NCBI GenBank assembly: GCA_022843265.1
Contig: JALHNZ010000001.1
Location: 180,941 to 244,940, forward strand
From: Gemmatimonadaceae bacterium
GTDB lineage: Bacteria > Gemmatimonadota > Gemmatimonadetes > Gemmatimonadales > Gemmatimonadaceae
Reading direction: 5' to 3'
DNA length: 64,000 nucleotides
Within the stretch, counting starts at the first letter, position 1. Every line of letters begins with the position of its first letter. The notes under the pieces are model-generated. The model was given only the letters and a program-made list of their open reading frames with translations, did no database searches and was not told the DNA's origin. A program made the position numbers and the translations under genes. This document shows positions 44,780 to 52,848 of the stretch, piece by piece.

Positions 44780-46279
44780 TCAGGAAAAGCGCGGTGCGGG
44801 GAGTTTCGATACCGCAACCTTGTACTTCTCCGCGTTGTGTTCGGCCGAGCGAAACATGTCCACGATTGGCCGTGGATAGTCCGTGCCGAGCACAACACCA
44901 AAGCGCGCCTGTTCATCTGAAGTCAGCGTATCCGGACGATACGCTCGCGCGCCACGAAGCGCCGCCAGTTCGGGCAGCCAGTGCCGCGCGTAGTCACCGT
45001 TTGGATCGTAGTCCACGGCTTGTTTGTGCACATTGAAAAAGCGAAATCCGCGCGCGTCGTTTCCAACGCCGGCCACGTACGCCCAGTTGGCCCAATTGCT
45101 GGCAACGTCGTAGTCAATCAGGCACGACTCGAACCACGATGCACCGAGTCGCCAGTCAATGCCGAGCACTCGGGTGAGAAAGCTGGCAACGTTCTGCCTG
45201 GCACGATTACTCGTGAAACCCGTCGCGGCGAGCTCACGCATGGCGGCGTCGACGAGTGGAAAACCGGTACGGCCTTCCTGCCACGCGGCGAACTCATCCT
45301 GCGCCTTTTGTGAGGTGAGGCCACGCCATGGAAAGCGCAGATCGTTCAGGCCACCGGCGTGAAACAGTCGATCGCCCCACTTGGCGGCGATGAACCGAAA
45401 GTAGTCACGCCAATGCAGCTCGAAGATCAGCCACGCCGTGTCCTCGTTACGAACGCGCACACGTTCGTACCGCTGCACTTCTTCGTACACACGTCGAGGC
45501 GAAAGGCAACCGAGCGCCAGCCAGGGTGACAGCTTGCTGGAATCATCGGCGTGCAACATGAAGTTACGCGTGACTTTGTAGGTGCGCAGCCGGTCCGCTT
45601 CCCACATCCACGCTGCCAGTCGTGCAAGCGCGGCCTGCTCCCCACCGCGAAAAACCATCGTGGTGCGCGGGTCGAGTGCCGGCTCGTCGAGCCCGAGTGA
45701 TGCCAGCGTGGGCAGCTCACCCGCCTCGATAGTCACGCAGTGCAGCGAGGCGGGCGCTGGCAGCGCCGAGCGAATGTTGGGCGTCGCTTCCACACGTTTG
45801 CGATACTGCGTGAACACATCGGGCAGATTGTTCACACGGAACGGCAGATCATCGCGGTGAACGAGCGTGTGCCCCCAGAAAGCCTGCGTTTGCACCTGCA
45901 GCGGTTCGAGCGCGCGCATCACCGCACGCTCCACCCGCTGCTCCTCGCTCGCAACTTCGGCGTGATAGTACACAACGCCTGCGTTCAGTTCGCGAGCGAT
46001 TGCGGCGAGCACCTGCTCTGGCTCGCCAACTCGCACTACAACATCGCCGCCGAGCGCCCGCGCCGATTGCCTCAGGTCCGCCAGTGACTCGAGCAGGAAA
46101 CGTGCTCGGAACGCACCGGTTTTGGGCGCGTCGAACTGCAGCGTCGCGAACTGTCTCGGGTCGACGCAGTACACAATGCACGTTGGCGCGCCGGTTGCGA
46201 CCGCGCGATGCAACGGCTCGTGGTCGTGCAATCGCAGATCGTTCCGGAGCCAGACGATGGTGGGACGCAGTTCAGTCAT
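44780..46279 (-). CDS. DASH-type cryptochrome/photolyase
   Basis: 499 aa. N-terminal photolyase alpha/beta domain (IVWLRNDLRLHDHEPL) and C-terminal FAD-binding helical domain (KLSPWLALGCLSPRRVYEE, ELHWRDYFRFIAAKWGDRLF, TGFPLVDAAMRELAATG, SNRARQNVASFLTRVLG, VASNWANWAYVAGVGND). The last blocks are diagnostic of the Cry-DASH group, which repairs cyclobutane dimers in single-stranded DNA and may sense blue light. It ends 3 nt from the convergent secreted-protein gene. Confidence 0.93.
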   Translation of the reverse strand: MTELRPTIVWLRNDLRLHDHEPLHRAVATGAPTCIVYCVDPRQFATLQFDAPKTGAFRARFLLESLADLRQSARALGGDVVVRVGEPEQVLAAIARELNAGVVYYHAEVASEEQRVERAVMRALEPLQVQTQAFWGHTLVHRDDLPFRVNNLPDVFTQYRKRVEATPNIRSALPAPASLHCVTIEAGELPTLASLGLDEPALDPRTTMVFRGGEQAALARLAAWMWEADRLRTYKVTRNFMLHADDSSKLSPWLALGCLSPRRVYEEVQRYERVRVRNEDTAWLIFELHWRDYFRFIAAKWGDRLFHAGGLNDLRFPWRGLTSQKAQDEFAAWQEGRTGFPLVDAAMRELAATGFTSNRARQNVASFLTRVLGIDWRLGASWFESCLIDYDVASNWANWAYVAGVGNDARGFRFFNVHKQAVDYDPNGDYARHWLPELAALRGARAYRPDTLTSDEQARFGVVLGTDYPRPIVDMFRSAEHNAEKYKVAVSKLPAPRFS

Positions 46280-46312
46280 GACGATATCAACGACTGCGCC
46301 CTGCGGTTGTTC

Positions 46313-47749
46313 CTAACGCGCTCGCTGTTCGATATTCACGTTGATACTGCGCCAGCGCCCCTGCCGGAAACGCGCCGCGCTCAATACGCAGCGGGTCACG
46401 TGTCCCACGACAATCGCGGACCAGATATGCGCGGGCTGCAGCGTACCGAAACGCTGGACCAGAAAACAGATGCCAATCGGCAGCAGCACCTGCGACACAA
46501 TCGAGATGTAGAGTGGGCTGCGGGTATCGCCGGATCCTTGCAGCGCGCCGGTGTAGGTCAAGGCCACGGCAATGAACACACCGGACACACTCAGGTAGCG
46601 CAGCAGCTGCACGCCGAGTTCAACCACCACGGGATCGCGCATTCCAAAGGCGCCGAGCAGTGCGCGCGGAATCAGCACGAACATCAAACCGATCAGGAGT
46701 GCACCACCAAACGCAAATCGCGCCGCCACATGCGCGGCCTGTTCTGCACGCTCTGGCTTGCCGGCACCAATGTTCTGCCCCGTCACCGCGGCCACCGCGC
46801 CCATCAGTCCTACGGACGTCCACGTGATCAGGCTGAACAACTCCGTGTACGCCACCGCGTAGGCAGCCTGTGCCTGCGCACTGAGCGCCAGCGAGCCGAT
46901 GAAGCCCAGCAGCAACACTCCACCAATGTTCATGGCGATGCCCTGTACTCCTGCGGGCAACCCAAATCTGAACAACGCACGAATCACATCCCAATCCGGG
47001 CCCCACGGGCCGCCGCGCGGGAAACTCACCACCCACGAGCCGCGCCACAGTGAGTAGAGCGCGTAGAACGCCGCGGTACCCGTGGCGATCACGGTACCAA
47101 GTGCAGCCCCCGTTGTACCGAGCGCCGGAATCGGACCGAGGCCCCGAATAAGAATCACGTTCAGCGTGATGTTCAGCGCGGTTACAAACACGCCAACGCG
47201 TAGTGGCGTGCGCGCGTCTCCCGCCGAACGGAGCGCACCGCCAAGCATGAAGAAAATCAACATGCCGAAGCTGAAGCCGAACATGATGCGCAAGTATGGC
47301 AACGCTTCTCGCTGTACGTCTGGCGCGGCATTCACCACGTTCAACAGCGCTGGCGCAAAGAGGTACCCGAGCGGCGCCAATACAAACACCGACAGTGACA
47401 CGGCCGTGAGAAAGGCCTGATACACCGTTCGGTTCACCTTCTCTGTATCACCGCTACCCGCAAAGCGCGCCACGAGAATGCTCATGCCGGTAAACAGCGA
47501 CGAAATGAACACCACCACCACAAGAAAAATCTGCAGACTCACACCAATCGCGGCGTTGCCGGTGTACCCGACAAAGTGCCCCACCATCGCATGATCAATG
47601 ACGCCTTGCAGTCCCCCGATAATGTTCTGCAACATCGTAGGCCAGGCCAGTCGCCAGACCGCCGGCAGCAACGGGCCCTCGACGATCGATCGGTCATACT
47701 TTTTTGCGGCGGCTGGATCTGCCTTCGTGGTACTGGCGGTGACGGTCAT
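46313..47749 (-). CDS. MATE-family multidrug/Na+ (H+) antiporter
   Basis: 478 aa from ATG 47749 (the longer frame upstream covers a non-membrane, low-complexity extension). Twelve membrane helices in two similar bundles; typical sequences are WPTMLQNIIGGLQGVIDHAMVG, FGLPAGVQGIAMNIGG and ALYSLWRG. It exports organic cations or drugs from the cytoplasm. It lies 33 nt after the cryptochrome start on the same strand; 197 nt to the divergent metallopeptidase gene contain no gene. Confidence 0.9.
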   Translation of the reverse strand: MTVTASTTKADPAAAKKYDRSIVEGPLLPAVWRLAWPTMLQNIIGGLQGVIDHAMVGHFVGYTGNAAIGVSLQIFLVVVVFISSLFTGMSILVARFAGSGDTEKVNRTVYQAFLTAVSLSVFVLAPLGYLFAPALLNVVNAAPDVQREALPYLRIMFGFSFGMLIFFMLGGALRSAGDARTPLRVGVFVTALNITLNVILIRGLGPIPALGTTGAALGTVIATGTAAFYALYSLWRGSWVVSFPRGGPWGPDWDVIRALFRFGLPAGVQGIAMNIGGVLLLGFIGSLALSAQAQAAYAVAYTELFSLITWTSVGLMGAVAAVTGQNIGAGKPERAEQAAHVAARFAFGGALLIGLMFVLIPRALLGAFGMRDPVVVELGVQLLRYLSVSGVFIAVALTYTGALQGSGDTRSPLYISIVSQVLLPIGICFLVQRFGTLQPAHIWSAIVVGHVTRCVLSAARFRQGRWRSINVNIEQRAR

Positions 47750-47945
47750 GCCACTAATGTAGGGGAAATCACAAACGGCGGAACGTGCTTCAGCGAGCCC
47801 ACTGTTGCACCCACTGGCAGAGCGCGTAGCTTCGTCCCAAGCCTCGGTATTGTCGGCTTGCATCTTTCCGATAGTCGTCGCGACATCTTCCGAATCGACT
47901 CGGCACATCAGCACCGCGCTGTCCTCACCCGATTGGAGTGGCTCT

Positions 47946-48806
47946 ATGCGCTGGACCCCGGGAAATCGCAGTAGCAATCTCGAAGATCGCCGCGGCGCCA
48001 GCGGTGGCGGTGGCGGTGGTGGCATGCGCGTCGGTCTGGGCGGCCTGGTGTTGCTCGCGATCCTGAGCTTTGTCTTCAAGAAAGACTTTCTGAGCTTGGC
48101 GGCGCCAGGGGGAGGCGCTCCCGGCATGACCATGGAGTCCGGCGCGGGTGGACCGGTCGCGTCATCACCGGCCGAGGACAGCCTCGTAGACTTCGTCACC
48201 TTTGTGCTGAACGACACACAGGACACGTGGACCAAGCTGTTCGCCGCCGATGGAAGCCAGTACCCGCCGAGTACACTGGTGCTGTATCGCGCGGCGACGC
48301 CTACGGCGTGTGGTACCGGACAGTCGGCATCGGGCCCGTTCTATTGCCCGGCCGATCAGAAAGTGTATATCGACCTCGACTTCTTTGAAGAACTGCACAC
48401 GCGCTTTGGTGCCGCCGGGGACTTTGCGCAGGCGTACGTGCTGGCACACGAAATCGGTCATCACATTCAGACCGTGACGGGTACGTCTTCGCAGGTGCGT
48501 CAGCTGCAGCAGCGACAGCCCGCGCAGGCGAATCAGCTATCCGTGCGCATGGAGTTGCAGGCGGACTGTTACGCTGGCGTGTGGGCGCATTCGACAGCGC
48601 AACGCAATCTGCTCGACGAAGGAGATGTCGACGAAGGTCTCGCCGCGGCCGCGGCCGTTGGTGATGACCGACTGCAACGCATGAGCGGCACGCGCGTATC
48701 GCCGGAAGCGTTTACACATGGCACATCGGCGCAGCGCATGGAGTGGTTCCGTCGCGGGTTGCAGAGCGGCGACCCGGATGTGTGCGATACGTTCAGCGCA
48801 CGGTAG
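47946..48806 (+). CDS. Neutral zinc metallopeptidase, KPN_02809/YpfJ family
   Basis: 286 aa from ATG 47946. Cytoplasmic basic/Gly-rich start (GGGGGGG), one membrane helix (VGLGGLVLLAILSFVF), then the peptidase domain outside: zinc motif HEIGHH in VLAHEIGHHIQT, third ligand region LQADCYAGVWAH. Family function is unclear. The gene ends 4 nt from the convergent trmD. Confidence 0.9.
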   Translation: MRWTPGNRSSNLEDRRGASGGGGGGGMRVGLGGLVLLAILSFVFKKDFLSLAAPGGGAPGMTMESGAGGPVASSPAEDSLVDFVTFVLNDTQDTWTKLFAADGSQYPPSTLVLYRAATPTACGTGQSASGPFYCPADQKVYIDLDFFEELHTRFGAAGDFAQAYVLAHEIGHHIQTVTGTSSQVRQLQQRQPAQANQLSVRMELQADCYAGVWAHSTAQRNLLDEGDVDEGLAAAAAVGDDRLQRMSGTRVSPEAFTHGTSAQRMEWFRRGLQSGDPDVCDTFSAR

Positions 48807-48810
48807 CGCG

Positions 48811-49590
48811 CTACAACCGCTTTTTCTTGCGCGCCTTCTTCGCGAGTCGCGCCGCTTCCGCCGCTTCACGTTCAGCAATCATCGCTTCACGCGCTGCAAT
48901 TTCACGTTCGCGCGCGGCCGTAAGTTCACGTTCACGCCGCTCCGACTCGCGCGTTCGCAGGAGCGACTGTTCGTCGCGCCACGCATCCACCTTGGCGTGG
49001 TCGCCGCCGATGAGCACCTCCGGCACCGAGAAGCCGCGAAACTCCGCTGGCCGCGTGTAGCTCGGCGCGCTGATGCCACGATCGTAGAACGAATCCGTCC
49101 GCGCGCTTTCCAGATCACTCATCGCGCCCGGCAACAGGCGCACCGTTGCATCAACAATCGCCAGCGCGGCGGGCTCACCGCCCGACAATACAAAATCGCC
49201 GAGCGACAGTTCTTCAGTCGCGAGATGATCCGCCACACGCTGGTCAACATCCTTGTAGTGACCACAGAGCAACGTGAGTTCTGTACCCGCAGCAAATCGC
49301 ACCGCGTCCGCGTGCGTAAACTTCCGCCCGCGCGCGGACATCAGTACGATCGGCGACGTGGCACCAGCCGACTCCACCGCTTCGAAAAAGGGACCCGGAC
49401 GCATGACCATGCCCGGCCCACCACCGAACGGATAATCGTCGACACTGCGGTGTTTGTCGTGCGTAAAGTCGCGCAGATCAATGCAGCGATACGTCACACC
49501 ACCGGCCGCGGCCGCCCGTGCTGGAATGCTCAAGCCGAGCGGTCCGTCAAAGAAGCCAGGAAAAATCGTGATGATGTTGATCGTCAGCAC
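48811..49590 (-). CDS. trmD: tRNA (guanine37-N1)-methyltransferase
   Basis: 259 aa knot-fold methyltransferase that makes m1G37, preventing frameshifts. Motifs: ITIFPGFFDGPLG, DYPFGGGPGMVM, SARGRKF, CGHYKDVDQRV, SLGDFVLSGGEPA. GTG start 49590. The last about 45 residues are an Arg/Glu/Ala/Lys-rich coiled tail in place of the usual short RRPDLL end. It ends the ffh-rpsP-rimM-trmD group. Confidence 0.95.
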   Translation of the reverse strand: MLTINIITIFPGFFDGPLGLSIPARAAAAGGVTYRCIDLRDFTHDKHRSVDDYPFGGGPGMVMRPGPFFEAVESAGATSPIVLMSARGRKFTHADAVRFAAGTELTLLCGHYKDVDQRVADHLATEELSLGDFVLSGGEPAALAIVDATVRLLPGAMSDLESARTDSFYDRGISAPSYTRPAEFRGFSVPEVLIGGDHAKVDAWRDEQSLLRTRESERRERELTAAREREIAAREAMIAEREAAEAARLAKKARKKKRL

Positions 49591-49601
49591 ACGCGCCTCG
49601 A

Positions 49602-50096
49602 TCAGTCCAGCAAGCCGGGCAAGTTCACCAGCGTCACTTTGCGTGCGTCCCAGTCGGCGTGTTCAATAAGTTCGTCGCGCCACGGCACCAACTTCTTGCC
49701 GTTCTCCGTTTCCACTTCAATCAGGAGTCCCTGTGGCGCTTCGTACACATCAATCACCGGACCAGCCACCGATCCGTCAAACGAATGCACCGTGAGCCCC
49801 ACGAGCTCATGCATGTACACTTCGTCTTCATCGGGCGGTGGCAGTGTATCTGCATCCGCATGCACGGTGCGCGCCTTCCACGATTCGGCGACGTTGCGAT
49901 CGCTCACGCCTTCAAGCGACACAATCCACCCCGCGTTTGCTTCACGCGCTTCCGTGATCTGTCGCGGCTGCTCGTCTACGCGCGCGCCATCGGCCGTGCC
50001 GATATAAACGACACGGCCGGGCGCAAACACTGCACCCGGCACGTCGGACTTCGGTTCGATCAGCAGCGCGCCACGCACTCCATGTGCGCGACGCAC
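49602..50096 (-). CDS. rimM: 16S rRNA processing protein RimM
   Basis: 164 aa from GTG 50096. N-terminal RimM domain (RRAHGVRGALLIEP, GVSDRNVAESWKARTV) and PRC-barrel C-terminus (VYMHELVGLTVHSFDG, LVPWRDELIEHADW). It aids 30S maturation. The conserved family start VGR is encoded just upstream of the first standard start codon: the frame reads SNRLLVGRV from a CTG at 50123 that overlaps the rpsP TGA (CTGA). So the true start may be CTG 50123, adding nine residues. Confidence 0.93.
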   Translation of the reverse strand: MRRAHGVRGALLIEPKSDVPGAVFAPGRVVYIGTADGARVDEQPRQITEAREANAGWIVSLEGVSDRNVAESWKARTVHADADTLPPPDEDEVYMHELVGLTVHSFDGSVAGPVIDVYEAPQGLLIEVETENGKKLVPWRDELIEHADWDARKVTLVNLPGLLD

Positions 50097-50119
50097 CCGA
50101 CCGACAAGCAGTCTGTTGC

Positions 50120-50449
50120 TCAGCCTTCCGCCTCGGCCGAGGCCGTCTCGGAGAGCGGCACTGCGGCCGCGCCAAGCTTGGACGCCAAACGCGCTTCGTG
50201 ACGCGCCTTGAGCACGCCGGCCTTACGCAGGAGCGAACGCACCGTATCGGTGGGCTGCGCGCCAACGTTCAACCAGTAGTTCACACGATCGATTTTGAGA
50301 TTGATCGCATTCTCCGCGATGCGCGGCTGGTACTGTCCGATGATTTCCACGAAGCGGCCATCACGCGGAGCGCGCGAATCGGCAACAACGATACGATACA
50401 TCGGGGTCTTTTTCCGTCCTTCACGACGGAGGCGAATCTTTACGGCCAT
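50120..50449 (-). CDS. rpsP: 30S ribosomal protein S16
   Basis: 109 aa. [34 protein letters not shown] and GQYQPR are the S16 core; the C-terminus has an Ala/Glu extension beyond the usual 80-90 residues (ETASAEAEG). Start ATG 50449. First of the rimM-trmD group after ffh, with 115 nt between. Confidence 0.97.
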   Translation of the reverse strand: MAVKIRLRREGRKKTPMYRIVVADSRAPRDGRFVEIIGQYQPRIAENAINLKIDRVNYWLNVGAQPTDTVRSLLRKAGVLKARHEARLASKLGAAAVPLSETASAEAEG

Positions 50450-50564
50450 TGGGTACTGCCTCGCTGCAGAGTGTGAACAGTGCGGTACCGAGCTCCTCGC
50501 GACATCGGCGTTTCCGATGCGCACTCGGGTGGTGTATTCGTCGCGTTAATCGTGACGCGTTCGG

Positions 50565-51923
50565 CTACCGTGGACCGAACATGCCTGGCATTGGCGGGAA
50601 TCCCATGCGACCTGGCTTACCGCCACCGCCGGCTCCCCCACCAAACTTTTTCATCATCTTTTGCATCTGCTTGAACTGATCCATCAACTTATTCACTTCA
50701 GACACCGGACGACCTGATCCCTTCGCAATACGCGCGCGACGTGATCCGTTGAGCAAGTCGGGCTTCTTGCGCTCGGCCTTGGTCATGGACAAGACAATCG
50801 CTTCCACGTGCTTGAGACGCTTGGGATCCATCTTGGCATCCTTGAGCGCCTTGGTGTTCACGCCCGGCACGAGCTTGAGGAGATTCTCCATCGGCCCGAG
50901 CTTTTGCATCTGGCGCATCGCCGAAAGGAAGTCGTCAAGATCCATCCCCTCTTTGCGCGCCTTCTTTTCGAGCTTCTTTGCTTCAACGGCGTCAAAGCCT
51001 TCCTGCGCTTTTTCCACGAGCGACAGAATGTCGCCCATTTGCAGGATGCGTCCGGCCATGCGCTCGGGGTGGAACTCTTCGAGCGCGTCGACCTTCTCAC
51101 CAACACCGATGTACTTGATCGGTTTCTTGGTCACGCCGTAAATCGAAAGCGCTGCACCGCCACGTGCATCACCATCCAGCTTGGTGAGCGTCACGCCGGT
51201 AATGTTCAGCGCCTCGTCAAAGCCCTGCGCAATTTTCACGGCTTCCTGACCCGTCATGCCGTCGACCACCAGCATGATTTCGTCGGGCTTGATCGCGGCT
51301 TTGAGACGCTTGAGTTCGTCCATCAACTCCGCGTCAATCTGCAAACGACCGGCGGTATCTACGATGACCACGCGGTCACGATTGCGCGTGCCGGCTTCAA
51401 TGCCGGCCTTCGCGATCTTGACGACATCATTCGTGGAGCGATCGGAGTAGACCGGCACATCGAGCTGCTTGCCGAGCACTTCGAGCTGATCAATGGCGGC
51501 CGGGCGGTACACGTCGGCAGCGACCAGGCGCGTGCTCTTGCCCTCGGCCTTGAGCCGGCGGGCCAGCTTGGCGGCCGTAGTGGTCTTACCGGAACCCTGC
51601 AGACCCACCATCATGACAATCGTGGGCGGCACGGTGCTGATTTTCAGCCCTTCGCGCCGCTCGCCGAGCATGCTGGTGAGCTCGTCGTGTACAATCTTGA
51701 CGAGCTGCTGTTCGGGGCGGACTTGCTTGAGCGCGAGAACGCCGACGGCCTTCTTTTCTACGCGCTCAAGGAACTCGCGCGTGAGGGAAAAGTTGACGTC
51801 GGCTTCAAGCAGGACGCGCCGAACTTCGCGCAGCCCTTCCTTGATGTCGCTTTCGGTGAGGACGCCCTTGCCGCGCAGCTTGGCGAAGACGTTGCCGAGT
51901 TTGTCTGATAGCTCGTCGAACAT
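50565..51923 (-). CDS. ffh: Signal recognition particle protein Ffh
   Basis: 452 aa from ATG 51923; earlier in-frame codons (to 52127) lie in a repeat and are rejected. N, G and M domains: GLQGSGKTTTAAKLA (G1), DVYRPAAIDQL, DTAGRLQID, TKLDGDARGGAALS; the M domain has MGDILSLVEKAQ, RIAKGSGRPVSEVNKLMDQFKQMQKMMKKF and a Gly/Met-rich tail. GTPase that targets ribosomes to the membrane with SRP RNA and FtsY. Confidence 0.97.
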   Translation of the reverse strand: MFDELSDKLGNVFAKLRGKGVLTESDIKEGLREVRRVLLEADVNFSLTREFLERVEKKAVGVLALKQVRPEQQLVKIVHDELTSMLGERREGLKISTVPPTIVMMVGLQGSGKTTTAAKLARRLKAEGKSTRLVAADVYRPAAIDQLEVLGKQLDVPVYSDRSTNDVVKIAKAGIEAGTRNRDRVVIVDTAGRLQIDAELMDELKRLKAAIKPDEIMLVVDGMTGQEAVKIAQGFDEALNITGVTLTKLDGDARGGAALSIYGVTKKPIKYIGVGEKVDALEEFHPERMAGRILQMGDILSLVEKAQEGFDAVEAKKLEKKARKEGMDLDDFLSAMRQMQKLGPMENLLKLVPGVNTKALKDAKMDPKRLKHVEAIVLSMTKAERKKPDLLNGSRRARIAKGSGRPVSEVNKLMDQFKQMQKMMKKFGGGAGGGGKPGRMGFPPMPGMFGPR

Positions 51924-51980
51924 AGCCTTGGAACATAGCCGAGGCGGGGTGGGATTGCCAGCGGGGGCGTGGCGCGGGGG

Positions 51981-52052
51981 GGCGCTCCCGCTCTCGGCGT
52001 CGGTCCGGCTGGGGCTGGCGCTCCCACTCTCGGGGTCAGTCCGACTGGGCTG
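51981..52052. repeat. Two-unit 36-bp direct repeat upstream of ffh
   Basis: Units at 51981 and 52017 (GGCGCTCCCGCTCTCGG... and GGCGCTCCCACTCTCGG...), about 85% alike, lie in the 175-nt gap between the methyltransferase end and ffh start. On the ffh strand they would read SGSA-x2-SRTD in the rejected N-terminal extension. No gene is seen in the gap. Confidence 0.6.
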
Positions 52053-52098
52053 GTGCCCCCTCTCTTCGTGCGTCGCCCACCTGTCCCGGGACGCGATG

Positions 52099-52848
52099 TC
52101 AGGCGGCAGCCGCCCGACGAACCGCAAACCGCAAACTCTTGCCGTTCTGCTCTCGGCTCATGTCCACCACGTCGACAATGCGCCCGCCATGCGCAGTGAC
52201 GACCTCCTCCACCTGCTCGCGCGACACAAAATGCATTTCGTAGGGAATGCGTCCGCGCAGGCGCTGCCAGAGCCGCCGCACATGCTCACGTCGCACGCGA
52301 TACCACCACGCGGCCACCGTGCCCGGCTCGACACGGGCACCAATGCGCACCTGAAAGAGCGCGAGACCGTTCGGCGAGAGCAGTCGGACAAACTCGCCGA
52401 TGTAACCAAGCGCCGGTTCGGGCGGCACGTGCTGCAACGTGATGTTGCTGTACACAAAATCGAAACTGCCCGTGTCAAACCGCTTAAGGTCGGGCACGTC
52501 ATTCATGATGTACGAAACACGCTCGCCGGCGGTATTGTGTTGCTCAGCAGCGGCCACCATGGTGCTCGAAATGTCCACACCCGTGACACGCGCAAAGTGT
52601 GCGGCGAGCGCCTGTGATAGTCGCCCTACACCGCAACCAAAGTCCAGCGCCTGACCGAACGCCGGCGTGAGCTTCGCGGCGGTCAGGTACTGCATCACAC
52701 GTGAAATCTCTTCCCGCCCGTGCGCAAAAAAATCGGCCGGATCCCACTTGCCACCGCGCCTGGTGTGGTCAGTGAGCACCGCGTACATGGGATCGGTGCG
52801 ACCGTAGTGCTCAAACGTTTCTTTAACGTGCTTGAGCCCCACGCTCAC
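52099..52848 (-). CDS. Class I SAM-dependent methyltransferase
   Basis: 249 aa. SAM-binding motif I in ALDFGCGVGRLSQALA, then VTGVDISSTM (motif II) and FDFVYSNITLQHVP (motif IV). Substrate unknown. It starts with GTG in a GTGA overlap with the M14 peptidase gene, so the two are co-translated. Confidence 0.85.
   Translation of the reverse strand: MSVGLKHVKETFEHYGRTDPMYAVLTDHTRRGGKWDPADFFAHGREEISRVMQYLTAAKLTPAFGQALDFGCGVGRLSQALAAHFARVTGVDISSTMVAAAEQHNTAGERVSYIMNDVPDLKRFDTGSFDFVYSNITLQHVPPEPALGYIGEFVRLLSPNGLALFQVRIGARVEPGTVAAWWYRVRREHVRRLWQRLRGRIPYEMHFVSREQVEEVVTAHGGRIVDVVDMSREQNGKSLRFAVRRAAAA

Noticed and set aside
50808..51908. 366-codon open frame antisense to ffh
   Set aside because: Shadow frame; the opposite strand encodes a full Ffh.
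51924..52127. 68-codon N-terminal extension of Ffh
   Set aside because: It is built from a DNA direct repeat, is not family-like, and ATG 51923 gives the normal Ffh N-terminus.
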